Shown one piece after another: positions 1 through 9,723 of a DNA stretch of 64,000 nt. The notes under the pieces were generated by a model, which was not told where the DNA came from, searched no databases, and saw only the letters and a program-made list of their open reading frames with translations. How positions within the stretch are numbered: the first letter of the stretch is position 1; each line of letters starts with the position of its first letter. A program made the position numbers and the translations under genes. Source of the stretch: Acidobacteriota bacterium (GTDB lineage Bacteria; Acidobacteriota; Blastocatellia; RBC074); assembly GCA_016196035.1 (NCBI GenBank), contig JACPYM010000021.1, positions 1 through 64,000 of the forward strand, in the 5' to 3' direction.

Positions 1-81
1 TTCGAGCATCGCACTTTTTACGTCGGCTGGCTGCGCTAACAGCCAGCGTAAATTCTCTTGGTTGATCTCAGGTTTGGACAT
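1..81 (-). CDS. N-terminal fragment of an unrecognised protein
   Basis: The minus strand reads an open frame from an ATG at 79-81 to the window edge, giving 27 residues that begin MSKPEINQENLRWLLAQPAD. A good ribosome site (AAGGAG) lies 7 bases upstream of the ATG, which supports a real start. The visible part is hydrophilic with no signal peptide. It diverges from dnaN, so the 120 bases between them probably hold both promoters. The family cannot be told from 27 residues. Confidence 0.5.
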   Translation of the reverse strand, partial: MSKPEINQENLRWLLAQPADVKSAMLE

Positions 82-204
82 TTCGGGTCTCCTTGTTGGG
101 TTTTTGATTGACAGAATTTCAACTAAGAATCCCGCTCTGCCAAGCCCGCCCCTTTGAAGGAATTTTAATTAAGTTTTGGACAATGCCAAAATCGCGGAGG
201 CACT

Positions 205-1308
205 ATGAACTTTATAGTGAGTAAATCAGTTTTCTTAAAAGAGTTAAATTCGATTCAAGGAGTGGTCGAAAGGAAGAACACCATTCCTATTCTTTCAAAC
301 CTGTTGCTGGAGACTAATGATGGAGGTATTTCAATTAAGGGAACAGACTTAGATTTATCGATTATCACTGGCTGTGAAGCTGAGATTAAAAAACCTGGCG
401 CTATCTGTGTACAAGCAAAAAAGCTCTTTGAGATTATTCGAGCACTGCCAGAATCTGAAATTGAGGTCAAATGCACTGAGCAGGATCAAGTTCTTCTAAC
501 ATGCGAACGTTCTAAGTTTAAATTGGTAGGATTGAGCAAAGAAAATTTCCCAGAGGTAAACTCTTTCGCGGGACCCTTTACGTCTTTGCCCGCCTCCCTG
601 ATGAATACATTTATTAACCGTACAGTATTTGCTATCACCAATGAAGAATCGCGCTATGCTTTAAATGGTGCCAAATTTGAGCTTTCTGAGCTTGGTGTGA
701 GGATGGTGGCCACAGATGGACATCGGTTGTCATTTATTGAAAAGGTTGATAAGTTTTATGAGGGCGAGAAGGTAGATGTCTTGATTCCGCGTAAGACATT
801 GAGTGAGTTAACAAAACTCAGTGCTGAAGCCAATGGGGTCCTTGAATTTGGCAAAGATGATAATCATCTTTATTTCAAAGTGGATAAGCGCTTGTTATGT
901 TCTCGTACTCTTAGCGGTCAGTTTCCAAATTATGAATTGGTGCTGCCCAAGGATAAGCGTACACCTGTGGTATTTGAGAATGCCAGATTATTTAGCGCTA
1001 TTAAGCGTGTTGCGTTAATGGCTGACGAAAAATCTCATTCCATCAAATTTGAGCTAACGGATGGGCAAGTCCGGATTACATCTCAAGCGGCGGATATAGG
1101 TGAATCAGAAGACATTCTCACTACAGATTATAGCGGACCAGCGATTACGATTGGGTTTAATGCCCAGTATTTGCTTGATTTCTTTAGTGTCATCCAGGAT
1201 GGTGATGTGATTTTTGATCTTAAAGACAGCAGTTCACAGGTTCAACTTAGGTCGGCTTTAGAAAGTGGATATGATTTTCGTTATATCGTAATGCCAATGC
1301 GGCTATAG
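205..1308 (+). CDS. dnaN: DNA polymerase III subunit beta (sliding clamp)
   Basis: This is the ring-shaped processivity clamp that tethers DNA polymerase III to the template and docks many repair proteins. The 367-residue length is standard. It opens with [14 protein letters not shown], has the expected [17 protein letters not shown] stretch in domain 1, and ends with the conserved VMPMRL C-terminus that forms part of the protein-binding pocket. GGAGG sits 4 bases before the ATG at 205. The gene is followed by a clear terminator, so it is probably monocistronic here. It is noticeably AT-rich against the later part of the window. dnaA, recF and gyrB, its usual neighbours, are not adjacent on the visible side. 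Confidence 0.98.
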   Translation: MNFIVSKSVFLKELNSIQGVVERKNTIPILSNLLLETNDGGISIKGTDLDLSIITGCEAEIKKPGAICVQAKKLFEIIRALPESEIEVKCTEQDQVLLTCERSKFKLVGLSKENFPEVNSFAGPFTSLPASLMNTFINRTVFAITNEESRYALNGAKFELSELGVRMVATDGHRLSFIEKVDKFYEGEKVDVLIPRKTLSELTKLSAEANGVLEFGKDDNHLYFKVDKRLLCSRTLSGQFPNYELVLPKDKRTPVVFENARLFSAIKRVALMADEKSHSIKFELTDGQVRITSQAADIGESEDILTTDYSGPAITIGFNAQYLLDFFSVIQDGDVIFDLKDSSSQVQLRSALESGYDFRYIVMPMRL

Positions 1309-1401
1309 TTGTGATTCCTCTTAAGCGTAATTAATAGCCTACTTACGGAACCTTTGTTAAAAAGGATCGTTATTACTGGCACGGGTGAACCTCCTGATAA
1401 C

Positions 1402-1452
1402 GGCGACCATAGCAAGTCTGGGGTGGGTTCTAGGCTATGGTCGCCATTTTTT
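1402..1452 (+). terminator. Rho-independent terminator of dnaN
   Basis: A perfect 12-bp stem, GGCGACCATAGC at 1402-1413 pairing with GCTATGGTCGCC at 1434-1445, encloses a 20-base loop and is followed by six T residues at 1447-1452. The T run is on the plus strand only, so it ends dnaN transcripts. It separates dnaN from the convergent gene ending at 1469. Confidence 0.85.
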
Positions 1453-1468
1453 GTCTAACTTCGCTAAG

Positions 1469-2659
1469 TCAACTTAGCAGCTTTCCTTCTTGCTTCTCAA
1501 AGTCATCTTCTAAATTTAGTTGAATTGTACCTCCAGCATCGCTAAAAAAGTCAGCTAAGCCCGCCTTTCTTCGTTGATAACGACGCCAGTAAAAAAAGCT
1601 GCTTCCCGCAAGCGTCCCAAGTATTGCTGCTAGTGAGAGCATGAGTCCTATCCAGTAAAATGTTCTAAGTAATATCACTGCAGTTTCTGAAGCTTCTTCC
1701 AAAGCTGCAGCGTCAGGCGGACGGTATTCTAAGGGAATATTGCGAAATGTTTTGCCCTCCCAATATACCACTGCCGTGTACTTAAGCTCTCCAAGTATGG
1801 CTTCAGCGGCCTTCATATCTTTGACAGGATTCGCGACGGCCACATAATTCCCGACCCTTTTGAGCAGCATTTGGGAGCGGGCAGTTTCTGACAAGGTCGC
1901 TTTCAATGACTCAATTTTGAGGTAAGCGTCCGTTGCTAATTGCGGGGTATGAAATTCCAGCAGCAGTAATCCAAAAGGCGTCTCAGATGACTCATATTCC
2001 GCCGATACAGCTTCAGTTCCACCATCAAACTTGACAATCTCTTTTAGAAAACCGAAACGCGGGTGAATGGCAAGCACTAGGGGGCCAATAAAGTAAATCT
2101 GCCCTTCCGCCAATTTTTTTGTCTTTGGCAAGTGACTTGGCAAGGAGGGAAGGGAGTCGTTTAGGATCGGAAACACTCTTAATAGCCCGTCGAAAAACTC
2201 TGAATTTACAGATACCTCGCTCTTCTCTTGTCGTACTCGTATTACTTGGCTATTGGTCCAGAATTGGCGCCGGTTTTTAGTTTCTTTTGAGCGTAGATAA
2301 GTGAAGAACCCATAGGCACTGGATGGGAACCGCATCTCAAACACTTCAACCTGATAATGATCCGAACCGTTGGTATAATTAGCAATTATGACTGAGTTCA
2401 GTCCATACTCAAGACCGATTTCGCTATCCGGTATGCTTGCGCACTCACTTCCCTTAAGTACGCGAATCACCCCGGTTGGTTTCCATTTATTACCAATATT
2501 TCCAGGTAATTGCACTGGCGAGTCTGGCAGGCCTTTCTGTTGAGGGGTTGGCTCAGCGCACCATGCAATGAGCGTATTGATACCTTGGAACAAGGGAGCG
2601 GCAATAAAAATTACTGTGAAGACAAGAAGCGTTAGGCTTCGTAGTTGAGATGCTGACAA
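1469..2659 (-). CDS. Membrane-anchored DUF6599-like protein
   Basis: A 396-residue protein with an N-terminal hydrophobic segment (about residues 9-31, signal anchor or signal peptide) and a second transmembrane segment near residues 328-352, followed by a short basic and then acidic cytoplasmic tail. The body between them contains a VEVFEMRFPSSAYGFFTYLR stretch, which resembles the DUF6599 family seen mostly in Acidobacteria and relatives. That assignment is from memory of the family and the function is unknown. The start is a TTG at 2657-2659, chosen because a strong AGGAGGG lies 6 bases upstream. It is followed upstream by the PH-domain gene with a 91-base gap and may be co-transcribed with it. 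Confidence 0.75.
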   Translation of the reverse strand: MSASQLRSLTLLVFTVIFIAAPLFQGINTLIAWCAEPTPQQKGLPDSPVQLPGNIGNKWKPTGVIRVLKGSECASIPDSEIGLEYGLNSVIIANYTNGSDHYQVEVFEMRFPSSAYGFFTYLRSKETKNRRQFWTNSQVIRVRQEKSEVSVNSEFFDGLLRVFPILNDSLPSLPSHLPKTKKLAEGQIYFIGPLVLAIHPRFGFLKEIVKFDGGTEAVSAEYESSETPFGLLLLEFHTPQLATDAYLKIESLKATLSETARSQMLLKRVGNYVAVANPVKDMKAAEAILGELKYTAVVYWEGKTFRNIPLEYRPPDAAALEEASETAVILLRTFYWIGLMLSLAAILGTLAGSSFFYWRRYQRRKAGLADFFSDAGGTIQLNLEDDFEKQEGKLLS

Positions 2660-2750
2660 AACAGTCCCTCCTGTGTCGCTTAAGCCGATGGGTCTGCGTC
2701 GCTGGCAAGCGAAAGGGAGACGAGCAACGCTTAAAAGTTGTGACGAGCAA

Positions 2751-3332
2751 TCAATTCCTGCGACGTAGTTGTGTCAAGATCAGATTTGCGTACTGACGTG
2801 GATTGCGGACGCTTTTCAAGGTTATTTTATCTGCCGTTCCAACACTGTCAATTAGCACATCGCCAATGCCAAGAAGTCTGTCGGGCAAACTCTGATAAAT
2901 GGACACATTGTTAATGTGCCGCAGCGCCAGGTTTTGTGATGTTCTCGAAAATAATCCTTGCTCAAGCTCAATTTTCTCAGGCCGCAACGTATAGATGATG
3001 TGATTTCTTTTCAGGTGTCTAATTAACGGGCTGCTGAAGAAAACAAGAACTGCGGTCCCCACCCAAATTACAGACCACTCCAAATAAGCGATCAGGATGG
3101 TCGCCGCTACTGTAACCAGCGCCGCCAGAGCGTAGGATATTGCAATCTTAAAAAAAGCTGGTCGCACGCTAAACAGACACCTCTCAATAGCTAGAGCGCT
3201 GTCGTCTAGTTTTTCTGGATAGGCATGCAAAAGCTTGTTTGTGTCAGAAACGTCGTCATACCTGCGCGCCCCGCAATCAAGGCATTGAGGCGACTCCAAT
3301 GAAAGTTGCTTGCCGCAATTGTGACAAAACAT
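2751..3332 (-). CDS. Zinc-ribbon plus bacterial PH-domain (YdbS-like) membrane protein
   Basis: The protein begins with a zinc ribbon (CHNCGKQ...CLDCGARR, two CxxC pairs in residues 3-22), followed by two closely spaced transmembrane segments at about residues 62-102 and a C-terminal bPH2/YdbS-type domain from about residue 110 (motif YTLRPEKIELEQGLFSR, then LRHINNVSIYQSLPDRLLGI). Such proteins sit in the inner membrane with the PH-like fold in the cytoplasm; their role is poorly known. At 193 residues it is a normal size for this architecture. The order minus-strand phosphodiesterase-like gene, then this gene, then the DUF6599-like gene suggests a single transcription unit. Confidence 0.85.
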   Translation of the reverse strand: MFCHNCGKQLSLESPQCLDCGARRYDDVSDTNKLLHAYPEKLDDSALAIERCLFSVRPAFFKIAISYALAALVTVAATILIAYLEWSVIWVGTAVLVFFSSPLIRHLKRNHIIYTLRPEKIELEQGLFSRTSQNLALRHINNVSIYQSLPDRLLGIGDVLIDSVGTADKITLKSVRNPRQYANLILTQLRRRN

Positions 3333-3348
3333 AGCTCAAGGTGGCGTC

Positions 3349-4698
3349 TTATGGTTGTAATAACTCGGTTAAAACTTTGCCTCTTGATGTCGGGTGCTGT
3401 ATCCCAAGAATCCGGGCGATACTGGGTGCAACATCTGTTAGGTGCGCTAACCCAAAACTTCCTTTGGGTTCTATTCCCTTACCAAAAGCGATGAACACCG
3501 GGCGCATTTCCAAACGTTGCGGTGAGAAACCTGTGGCGGCTCGCACACTGGTTTTAGATAATATGTTGCCTTTTGTCGCAGTTCCAAACATGTAATTTGG
3601 AGCTGTATCAAGCATAAGTGCTGCTTGGGGCAATGTCGCCATCCGCGAGAGTTCTTGCCGAGTAAAAATACGCCAGACTGGACTGTCGGGTATTTGATGA
3701 ATTTCACGGAAAATCTTCTCAACAGATTGCTCATCAGCCGGGCTCTTTACAAAGATGGCCGCCGCACCTTCCAGCGCTTGGGCGACCGCTTTCCAAGCCG
3801 CGATATTGCCTTGCGTATCCACCGTCAACCAGCCTTTTTTCGCTAGCACAACATTGGGATTGAACTCGTTTTCGACAGCGGCCATTCCCGTATCTGACAC
3901 GACCAAAAAAGTCGTCTGGTCTCGTGTTTTGGCTTTTTCCGTAGCGGTCAATATCTGCTCAATCCATGAGTCCAAATGCTGCAAGGTTGTATCCACTTCT
4001 TTGCTCCTAATGCCAAACTGACTTTGCGTCCAGTAGAGCGATCTGAAATTGATCAATAGCAAATTTGGTTTTACGGCTTCAATCAATTCACACGCCTTCT
4101 GCGCGCGCTGCTCGTCCATGTTCAATGCTTGTGTGTAGACGTCGCTCTTACGCTTTTTGTTCGCGGTTGGCTCATTCAGTGACTGTTTAGGATAGTCCGG
4201 ATAGTTAAACTTGATAGTTGCGCCAGTAGTAAGTTTGTAACCGATGGCGGCAACATTTAGCCCTGCCTTTGAAGCACTCTCCCAGACGAAGACATTCTTC
4301 TTCGCCTTTTCCTGTGGTTCTACAGCCAGCTTCAGCGCTGCTGCAAAATTATTATCGTTTGAGTAGATCCCATGATCGGCTGGGAGCATACCCGTAGCAA
4401 TCGTCGCCTGCGCCGGTTGGGTGAGCGATGGATAGACCCCCTCAACGGCGTTGGCCACGACACCTTGAACCATTGCTGCGTTTAATTTGGGTAACTGTTC
4501 GCGCCCCGCATTCAATAAATCTGCTCCAAGACCGCTCACCAGGATCATTACGACATGGGAACTAATTTTCGGTGGTGCTGGTTTAAGTGTGGGAGTGGCC
4601 TTGGGTGTTTCTGCCGGTCGTTGGGCCAGATTCATTCCCAGTGGGAATAATAGATAGGGCGCTATGTAAAACAGAAATCTGGTTAATTTCGTCGGCAT
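3349..4698 (-). CDS. Alkaline-phosphatase-superfamily phosphodiesterase homologue with most metal ligands missing
   Basis: The fold is that of type I phosphodiesterase/nucleotide pyrophosphatases: residues 84-111 hold VEGVYPSLTQPAQATIATG with the nucleophile threonine (Thr93), and the C-terminus has MRPVFIAFGKGIEPKG and LTDVAPSIARILGI. However, the first metal aspartate is serine (VSGLGADL near residue 55), the paired D-x-x-x-H motif is absent (RSLYWTQSQFG), DHG has become DTG (residues 269-271), and the late histidine motif reads ATGFSP. It is therefore probably not a normal hydrolase. The ATG at 4696-4698 is preferred because it yields a clean N-terminal hydrophobic segment. A longer form starting at a GTG at 4746 would overlap pdxJ and has no ribosome site. 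Confidence 0.8.
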   Translation of the reverse strand: MPTKLTRFLFYIAPYLLFPLGMNLAQRPAETPKATPTLKPAPPKISSHVVMILVSGLGADLLNAGREQLPKLNAAMVQGVVANAVEGVYPSLTQPAQATIATGMLPADHGIYSNDNNFAAALKLAVEPQEKAKKNVFVWESASKAGLNVAAIGYKLTTGATIKFNYPDYPKQSLNEPTANKKRKSDVYTQALNMDEQRAQKACELIEAVKPNLLLINFRSLYWTQSQFGIRSKEVDTTLQHLDSWIEQILTATEKAKTRDQTTFLVVSDTGMAAVENEFNPNVVLAKKGWLTVDTQGNIAAWKAVAQALEGAAAIFVKSPADEQSVEKIFREIHQIPDSPVWRIFTRQELSRMATLPQAALMLDTAPNYMFGTATKGNILSKTSVRAATGFSPQRLEMRPVFIAFGKGIEPKGSFGLAHLTDVAPSIARILGIQHPTSRGKVLTELLQP

Positions 4699-4735
4699 GG
4701 CTCTCAACAATTCGCGTTGAACAGTTTCATCTTGC

Positions 4736-5491
4736 TTATCGAACACGAGCGGTGCGAATGGCCGTTATCATCTCACGCACGGCTTGATCCAAACCAATAA
4801 AGGCGGCACGCGCAATGATGTTATGCCCGATATTGAACTCTTCGATTTCAGAGATGCAGGCTATTGCATTCACATTTCGATAGGTCAGCCCATGACCCGC
4901 AGCCACTTTTAACCCGGCACGCACAGCGGTCTTGGCTGCCGCACGTATGCGTTCGATTTCAACTTCGATCTCTTTGGTTCGGCGTACAGTCAAATCACCT
5001 GGTTGTTCATTTAAGCGCGCGTAATGCGCCGTGCAAATTTCGATCTGAAAAGCGCCGAGCTTGGCGGACTCCTTGATCTGTTTTACGTCGGGGTCAATGA
5101 ATAGACTGACGAAGATTCCCGCCGACCGCAGCTTTTCGATGGCTGCCTGGATAGCTAGCCTGTTTGAGATAACGTCTAAGCCGCCCTCGGTCGTGATTTC
5201 TTGCGGTCGTTCGGGAACCAGGGTGACGACATCAGGTTTTACGCGTAGGGCAATCTCCACCATTTCAGCCGTTGCGGCCATCTCTACATTCAAATGCGTA
5301 ACTACAACTTGCTTCAATGCCAGCAGATCGTAATCCTGAATATGGCGGCGGTCGCTGCGAAGATGTGTAGTAATGCCATCCGCCCCTGCCAATTCGCAGA
5401 TGACTGCCGCAGCCGCAGGGTTCGGTTCGTTGGTGCGGCGTGCCTGGCGGATGGTGGCAATGTGGTCAATGTTGACGTTGAGCCTGCTCAT
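4736..5491 (-). CDS. pdxJ: Pyridoxine 5'-phosphate synthase
   Basis: It catalyses the last ring-closing step of DXP-dependent vitamin B6 synthesis, joining 1-deoxy-D-xylulose 5-phosphate and 3-amino-2-oxopropyl phosphate. At 251 residues it is close to the usual 240. The N-terminal [20 protein letters not shown], the phosphate-site stretch [10 protein letters not shown], the catalytic glutamate in NVEMA and the late histidine in [10 protein letters not shown] are all present. The usual THLRED reads THLRSD here, a conservative-looking change outside the core catalytic set. It overlaps the upstream glycosyltransferase gene by 4 bases (ATGA), indicating translational coupling. Confidence 0.96.
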   Translation of the reverse strand: MSRLNVNIDHIATIRQARRTNEPNPAAAAVICELAGADGITTHLRSDRRHIQDYDLLALKQVVVTHLNVEMAATAEMVEIALRVKPDVVTLVPERPQEITTEGGLDVISNRLAIQAAIEKLRSAGIFVSLFIDPDVKQIKESAKLGAFQIEICTAHYARLNEQPGDLTVRRTKEIEVEIERIRAAAKTAVRAGLKVAAGHGLTYRNVNAIACISEIEEFNIGHNIIARAAFIGLDQAVREMITAIRTARVR

Positions 5492-6279
5492 CTCTTTTGT
5501 GGTTCCGATTTCAGATTAGCGATTTGCGCATCCAGATTATATTTGCCAGTCAGGTCGTTCCAGCGAATCGTTGAAACTTCTAAAAACGCTTTGAGCGGCG
5601 AGCCAATGACGTGCAACTTTGATCCTTCAACGTGATTCCAGCGCACGGGCGTTTCCAGCAGTCGCCAGCCCAGTTTTTTGGCTATGAAGAGTACTTCCGG
5701 ATCGAAGCCAAACCCTTCAATTCGTTGCAACGGGAAGATGGATTGTACGGCCTCGCGGCGAAAGGCCTTGAAGCCGCATTGTGTATCTTTGAAATTCAAA
5801 CCGGTGAATGCGTATTGTACCCAGTTCGCGCCGCGCCCGATGTTTTCGCGCAACCATGTCTGATGTGTTCCGATCAAGCTGCGGTCAAGGGCGCGCGAAC
5901 CGAAGACGACGTCATAACGATCTTCGGCAATCGGCCCAACTACTTTTGGTATTTCGCTGGTAGGGGTCGCCAGATCTGCATCGTAAAACAATGCGATTTT
6001 GCCCTTGGCTTGCAGCATCCCATGCCGTACTGCATAGCCTTTGCCGCGATTGCCAGGGTTGTGTAGCAAGCGCAAGCGGCCAGCGGCGCGTGGCTCGTAC
6101 TCAAAGACACGGTCGGCGGTCTTGTCGCGCGAACCGTCATTCACGACGATCACTTCACTTTCGTAACTTTGCGCATCCAGATATTCAAACGTTCCGGTGA
6201 GCGTTTTTCCGATCCGCGCTTCTTCGTTATAAGCCGGAATGACGATGGATAGAAACGGCATCTCTTTTTGCATCTCCAT
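5488..6279 (-). CDS. Family 2 glycosyltransferase, dolichyl-phosphate glucosyl/mannosyltransferase type
   Basis: A 263-residue soluble GT-A enzyme. Recognisable features in order are [14 protein letters not shown] (nucleotide-sugar site), [22 protein letters not shown], the metal-binding [17 protein letters not shown] and the acceptor loop [13 protein letters not shown]. This matches ALG5/DPM-like enzymes that transfer a sugar from a nucleotide donor to a polyprenyl phosphate for later glycan assembly. There is no C-terminal membrane segment, so it is of the soluble class. It is the first gene of a minus-strand unit, with pdxJ overlapping its stop, and it diverges from xseA. ATG 6277-6279 is used; an ATG two codons later is equally possible. 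Confidence 0.9.
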   Translation of the reverse strand: MEMQKEMPFLSIVIPAYNEEARIGKTLTGTFEYLDAQSYESEVIVVNDGSRDKTADRVFEYEPRAAGRLRLLHNPGNRGKGYAVRHGMLQAKGKIALFYDADLATPTSEIPKVVGPIAEDRYDVVFGSRALDRSLIGTHQTWLRENIGRGANWVQYAFTGLNFKDTQCGFKAFRREAVQSIFPLQRIEGFGFDPEVLFIAKKLGWRLLETPVRWNHVEGSKLHVIGSPLKAFLEVSTIRWNDLTGKYNLDAQIANLKSEPQKR

Positions 6280-6399
6280 AACAGAAACGGAACTCTACCC
6301 CACTTTGTTCGTCGGGCAAAGCTGCAAAATGTTCCATCCGCTACGCTGGACGGTGTATAGGGTGAATGCTAAGATGCCCGCCACCTCAGGTAGCACAGT

Positions 6400-7779
6400 A
6401 TGCACGAATCCAGTTCCAAATTGCTCGCCACTTTATTTGCGGAAAGCCGTGTTTACACCGTAAGCGAATTGAACGAGGGCATCAAAGAAGTTCTCGAGTC
6501 AGAGTTCTTTACCTTGCATGTGCAGGGTGAGATTTCCAATTACAAACGCCACACGTCCGGGCATTGGTACTTTACGCTCAAAGATGCGCACTCTCAGTTG
6601 CGCGCCGTTTTTTTTCGCCAGTGGAATCGGCTGCTGCGATTCGAGCCAGAAAATGGATTGGAAGTGCGCTTACGTGGGCGTTTGAGCGTTTATGAGCCGC
6701 GCGGTGAATATCAGATCGTGGTTGAAACTGTCGAGCCGGTTGGCGTCGGCACCTTGCAATTGGCTTTTCAACAACAGGTCAAACGGCTTTCGGCGGATGG
6801 CTTGTTTGATGAGGCGCGCAAACGTTCTTTGCCCGCCTATCCGCGTTGCATAGGGATTGTGACATCGCCTGTGGGCGCGGTCTTGCGCGACATGCTTCAA
6901 ATCCTGCTACGTCGAAACCCGGCCATCAACATTTTGATTGCTCCCGTGCGTGTGCAAGGCAACGGCGCGGCCGGCGAAATTGCCGATGCCATACGCTTGC
7001 TCAATAGATACGCAAAACAACGCGGCAATCAACTTGACGTGATCATTGTCGGGCGCGGCGGCGGTTCGATGGAAGACTTATGGGCTTTCAACGAAGAACA
7101 AGTTGCGCGGGCAATTTTTTCATCCGAACTCCCGGTGGTTTCGGCCGTGGGTCACGAAACTGATTATACGATTGCCGACTTTGTAGCCGACTTGCGCGCG
7201 CCGACACCTTCAGCGGCGGCGGAGTTGGTGGCTGTGGAAGCTTCGGCACTGATTGCCCGTTTTGAGGCGCTACAGGAGAACCTACGGCGCGCCACGATCT
7301 ATTACCTGCTACGCCGCCGGCAGCAACTCCGCAATTTGACCGAGAGCCGTGGTTTTACTGATGCTGCCCAGTTGGTGATTGATTTCGCGGTACGACGGCG
7401 CGAATTGGAAGAACGGGCTGCGTCCGCTTTGAAAGAGAATTTTCGCCGCGCAGTTTGGCGGCTGCTGGACTTGCAGCGTCGCTTATCCGCGACCGACTTC
7501 CGCGCGCCGATTTTGCTTCATCAGACTAAGCTTGTTTCCCTGACCCAACGGTTAGAGAGGGCGTTGCAACGTCGGGTTGAACGTGAAGCGCGCAAACTGG
7601 CAATCGCGGCCAGTAAGCTAGATACACTTTCGCCGCTGTCAGTACTGGGGCGTGGGTATGTCTTGGTTAAAGATGACTCAGGCAAACTGGTGACACGTGC
7701 GGCGCAGCTTTCATCAAGTCAAAATCTCAAGCTGCGTTTTGAGGATGGTGAAGCGGCTTGCCAAGTAGTCTCAGTTTAA
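6400..7779 (+). CDS. xseA: Exodeoxyribonuclease VII large subunit
   Basis: This is the catalytic subunit of the single-strand exonuclease that trims DNA from both ends during repair. At 459 residues it is a usual length. An N-terminal OB-fold ([19 protein letters not shown] then GHWYFTLKD) precedes the catalytic core with [15 protein letters not shown] and [15 protein letters not shown]...[11 protein letters not shown], then a long coiled-coil region with many arginines and the closing VLGRGYVLV. It is followed after 21 bases by xseB, so the two subunits are made from one message. Confidence 0.97.
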   Translation: MHESSSKLLATLFAESRVYTVSELNEGIKEVLESEFFTLHVQGEISNYKRHTSGHWYFTLKDAHSQLRAVFFRQWNRLLRFEPENGLEVRLRGRLSVYEPRGEYQIVVETVEPVGVGTLQLAFQQQVKRLSADGLFDEARKRSLPAYPRCIGIVTSPVGAVLRDMLQILLRRNPAINILIAPVRVQGNGAAGEIADAIRLLNRYAKQRGNQLDVIIVGRGGGSMEDLWAFNEEQVARAIFSSELPVVSAVGHETDYTIADFVADLRAPTPSAAAELVAVEASALIARFEALQENLRRATIYYLLRRRQQLRNLTESRGFTDAAQLVIDFAVRRRELEERAASALKENFRRAVWRLLDLQRRLSATDFRAPILLHQTKLVSLTQRLERALQRRVEREARKLAIAASKLDTLSPLSVLGRGYVLVKDDSGKLVTRAAQLSSSQNLKLRFEDGEAACQVVSV

Positions 7780-7800
7780 CTTTCTGGGAAGGGGGTCTTG

Positions 7801-8166
7801 ATGGCTAAAGCAAAAGAGAAAGAACCAGGGTTCGAGGAATCGCTCGACACTTTGGAGAAGATCGTTGCACAACTCGAATCAGGCGATTTACCGCTCGAAC
7901 GCGCGCTTGAAATCTTTGAAGCTGGTGTCGGTTTGGCGCGCCGCTGCCAAGCCCAATTGGAAGAAGCCGAGCGCAAGGTGGAAGTTTTACTGCGTGAACG
8001 GGGCGAGATCAAAACAATACCTTTCGAGCTTAGAAATGAAACCTACCTCAGTGATGGCGATAAGCTTGGCGGTTTCGTTGTACCTTCTTCGACCCAGACT
8101 TCGAGGGCGCTTCCACTCGAAGCGTCTGATGATGATGCCAATTCTGATGACATCATCCCTTTTTGA
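7801..8166 (+). CDS. xseB: Exodeoxyribonuclease VII small subunit with an SSB-like C-terminal tail
   Basis: The first 70 residues are the normal small subunit ([20 protein letters not shown], then [15 protein letters not shown]), which binds the coiled coil of XseA. The protein is longer than usual (121 residues against about 80). Its extra C-terminus is acidic and ends [12 protein letters not shown], strongly resembling the DDDIPF tip of single-stranded-DNA-binding protein. The ATG at 7801 is chosen because GGAAGGGGG lies about 5 bases upstream; a TTG directly before it is in the same frame. The stop codon nearly touches the next gene. Confidence 0.95.
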   Translation: MAKAKEKEPGFEESLDTLEKIVAQLESGDLPLERALEIFEAGVGLARRCQAQLEEAERKVEVLLRERGEIKTIPFELRNETYLSDGDKLGGFVVPSSTQTSRALPLEASDDDANSDDIIPF

Positions 8167-8174
8167 GCAATTCG

Positions 8175-9062
8175 ATGATTGACGTCAAAGAGTATTTCAA
8201 AATCAAGGCTGCCCGTGTAGACGAATGGCTGAATAGGCTTCTGCCCAGCGAGCAGGACGCTCCGGCCATTATTCATGAAGCGATGCGTTACAGTGTCTTC
8301 GCTGGCGGCAAACGCTTACGCCCCATCTTGACCATTGCCACTGGTGAGATGTTCGGAGCCGCTGAAGAAGAACTGCTCCCTGCGGCCTGTGTACTGGAGA
8401 TGATCCACACGTATTCGCTGATACACGATGATTTGCCCGCGATGGATAACGACACTTTGCGACGTGGTCGGCCAACCAATCACATGGTTTATGGCGAAGC
8501 GCTTGCCATCCTGGCTGGAGATGCCTTGCTGACACAGGCTTTCCTTACTTTGGCCCGAACCACAGCCATCCCGGTTGAGCGCCGAGGCCGCCTTATGTCA
8601 GAGGTTGCTGAAGCCGCAGGGACGAGGGGTGCCTTGATTGGTGGGCAGGTACTCGATCTTCAGTTCGAAGGTAAGTCGATCACTGGGCCTGAACTCGAAG
8701 TAATTCACCGGTCAAAAACGGGTGCCTTGATTCGTTGTGCCGTGCGCCTTGGTGCAATTCTTGGCGGCGCTCATGAAGCCGACTTAACCGCTGTGACCCA
8801 GTACAGTGAAAAAGTTGGATTGGCATTTCAGATTGCGGATGATGTGCTTGACGCAACTTCCACCAGTGAAGAATTAGGAAAAACGGCGGGGAAGGACGCA
8901 GCGGTGAAAAAAGCGACCTATACCTCGCTATACGGAATAGAAGGTGCCAAGCAACGAGCGCAGACGCTCTATCAAGAGGCACTCGCCGCCTTGCAAAGCA
9001 TTGACCGTCAAACACCTGTACTCGCAGCCCTAGCTCAATTCATCGTTGAGCGAAAGTCATAG
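8175..9062 (+). CDS. ispA: Short-chain (E)-polyprenyl diphosphate synthase, farnesyl/geranylgeranyl type
   Basis: It condenses isopentenyl diphosphate with allylic diphosphates to make C15 or C20 precursors for quinones and undecaprenyl phosphate. The first aspartate-rich motif is [20 protein letters not shown], with the two-residue insertion typical of bacterial FPP synthases. The second is [17 protein letters not shown] binds isopentenyl diphosphate. An in-frame TTG at 8163 overlaps the xseB stop, but the ATG at 8175 fits the family N-terminus better (about 295 residues). The xseA-xseB-ispA order is a common bacterial arrangement, often continued by dxs, which is not seen here. Product chain length cannot be fixed from sequence alone. 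Confidence 0.93.
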   Translation: MIDVKEYFKIKAARVDEWLNRLLPSEQDAPAIIHEAMRYSVFAGGKRLRPILTIATGEMFGAAEEELLPAACVLEMIHTYSLIHDDLPAMDNDTLRRGRPTNHMVYGEALAILAGDALLTQAFLTLARTTAIPVERRGRLMSEVAEAAGTRGALIGGQVLDLQFEGKSITGPELEVIHRSKTGALIRCAVRLGAILGGAHEADLTAVTQYSEKVGLAFQIADDVLDATSTSEELGKTAGKDAAVKKATYTSLYGIEGAKQRAQTLYQEALAALQSIDRQTPVLAALAQFIVERKS

Positions 9063-9063
9063 C

Positions 9064-9093
9064 TTGACAGCCTAAACCTGGATTGAGTAGTCT
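9064..9093 (+). promoter_or_regulatory. Possible sigma-70 promoter for the rpmH-rnpA group
   Basis: TTGACA at 9064-9069 is a perfect -35 box. Eighteen bases later TAGTCT (9088-9093) is a weak -10 match. It is correctly placed in the 90-base gap before rpmH. The weak -10 keeps confidence low. Confidence 0.3.
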
Positions 9094-9152
9094 CTCGCTT
9101 TTCCAAAATGGCATTGTTGCGATCAATGTAATCTTAAGTAGGAGACTGAAAT

Positions 9153-9296
9153 ATGAAACGTACATTTCAACCCAATAATCGCCGTCGTGCGAAAACTCAT
9201 GGGTTTCGGACGCGTATGAGTTCTAAAGCCGGTCAGTTGGTTATTAAGCGCCGCCGCGCCAAAGGCCGCAAACGCCTAACTCCGAGCCACTACTAA
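9153..9296 (+). CDS. rpmH: 50S ribosomal protein L34
   Basis: This 47-residue basic protein reads [20 protein letters not shown] at its start, followed by the [10 protein letters not shown] and [10 protein letters not shown] blocks that define L34, a small component of the large ribosomal subunit. AGGAG lies about 9 bases before the ATG at 9153. It is directly followed by rnpA, the pairing conserved in nearly all bacteria. Confidence 0.98.
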   Translation: MKRTFQPNNRRRAKTHGFRTRMSSKAGQLVIKRRRAKGRKRLTPSHY

Positions 9297-9309
9297 ATTA
9301 TTGTTCCTG

Positions 9310-9723
9310 ATGGACACACCGCCAAAACCGCTATTAAAACTTGGTAGGTTACGTACTGGCATAGAGTACAAGTTGGTTTATGGCAAAGGGCAGCGGTTCC
9401 ATTCGCCTTATTTTGCGGCATTTATCTTGCCAACAAATACCAGTGAAGCGCGCTTGGGTATTACTGTCACCCGAAAGGTGGGCAAGGCTGTTCTTAGAAA
9501 TCGGTGTAAGCGTCGTATGCGAGAGATCTTTCGACATAACCAGCCAGAAAGTCTGTGGGGCATTGGTTATGATCTGGTGATCAACGCCAAGACGGAATTG
9601 GCCCAATCGGAATTTGATTCGATAACCCAAGCTTTCCAGCAAACCTTGCAACGCTTTCAGGCGTTTCTTAAACGGCAGGCGCAGATGAAAACGTCAGATG
9701 CCAACACGCTAACAGAGACATGA
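9310..9723 (+). CDS. rnpA: Ribonuclease P protein component
   Basis: This is the protein cofactor of RNase P, which matures the 5' ends of tRNAs. The RNR motif that contacts the RNA subunit is present (AVLRNRCKRRMREIFR), after the central LGITVTRKVGKA. It has about 137 residues from ATG 9310. A TTG at 9301 would add three residues. No clear ribosome site is visible, so translation may be coupled to rpmH, which ends 13 bases earlier. Its stop overlaps the yidD start by 4 bases. Confidence 0.95.
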   Translation: MDTPPKPLLKLGRLRTGIEYKLVYGKGQRFHSPYFAAFILPTNTSEARLGITVTRKVGKAVLRNRCKRRMREIFRHNQPESLWGIGYDLVINAKTELAQSEFDSITQAFQQTLQRFQAFLKRQAQMKTSDANTLTET

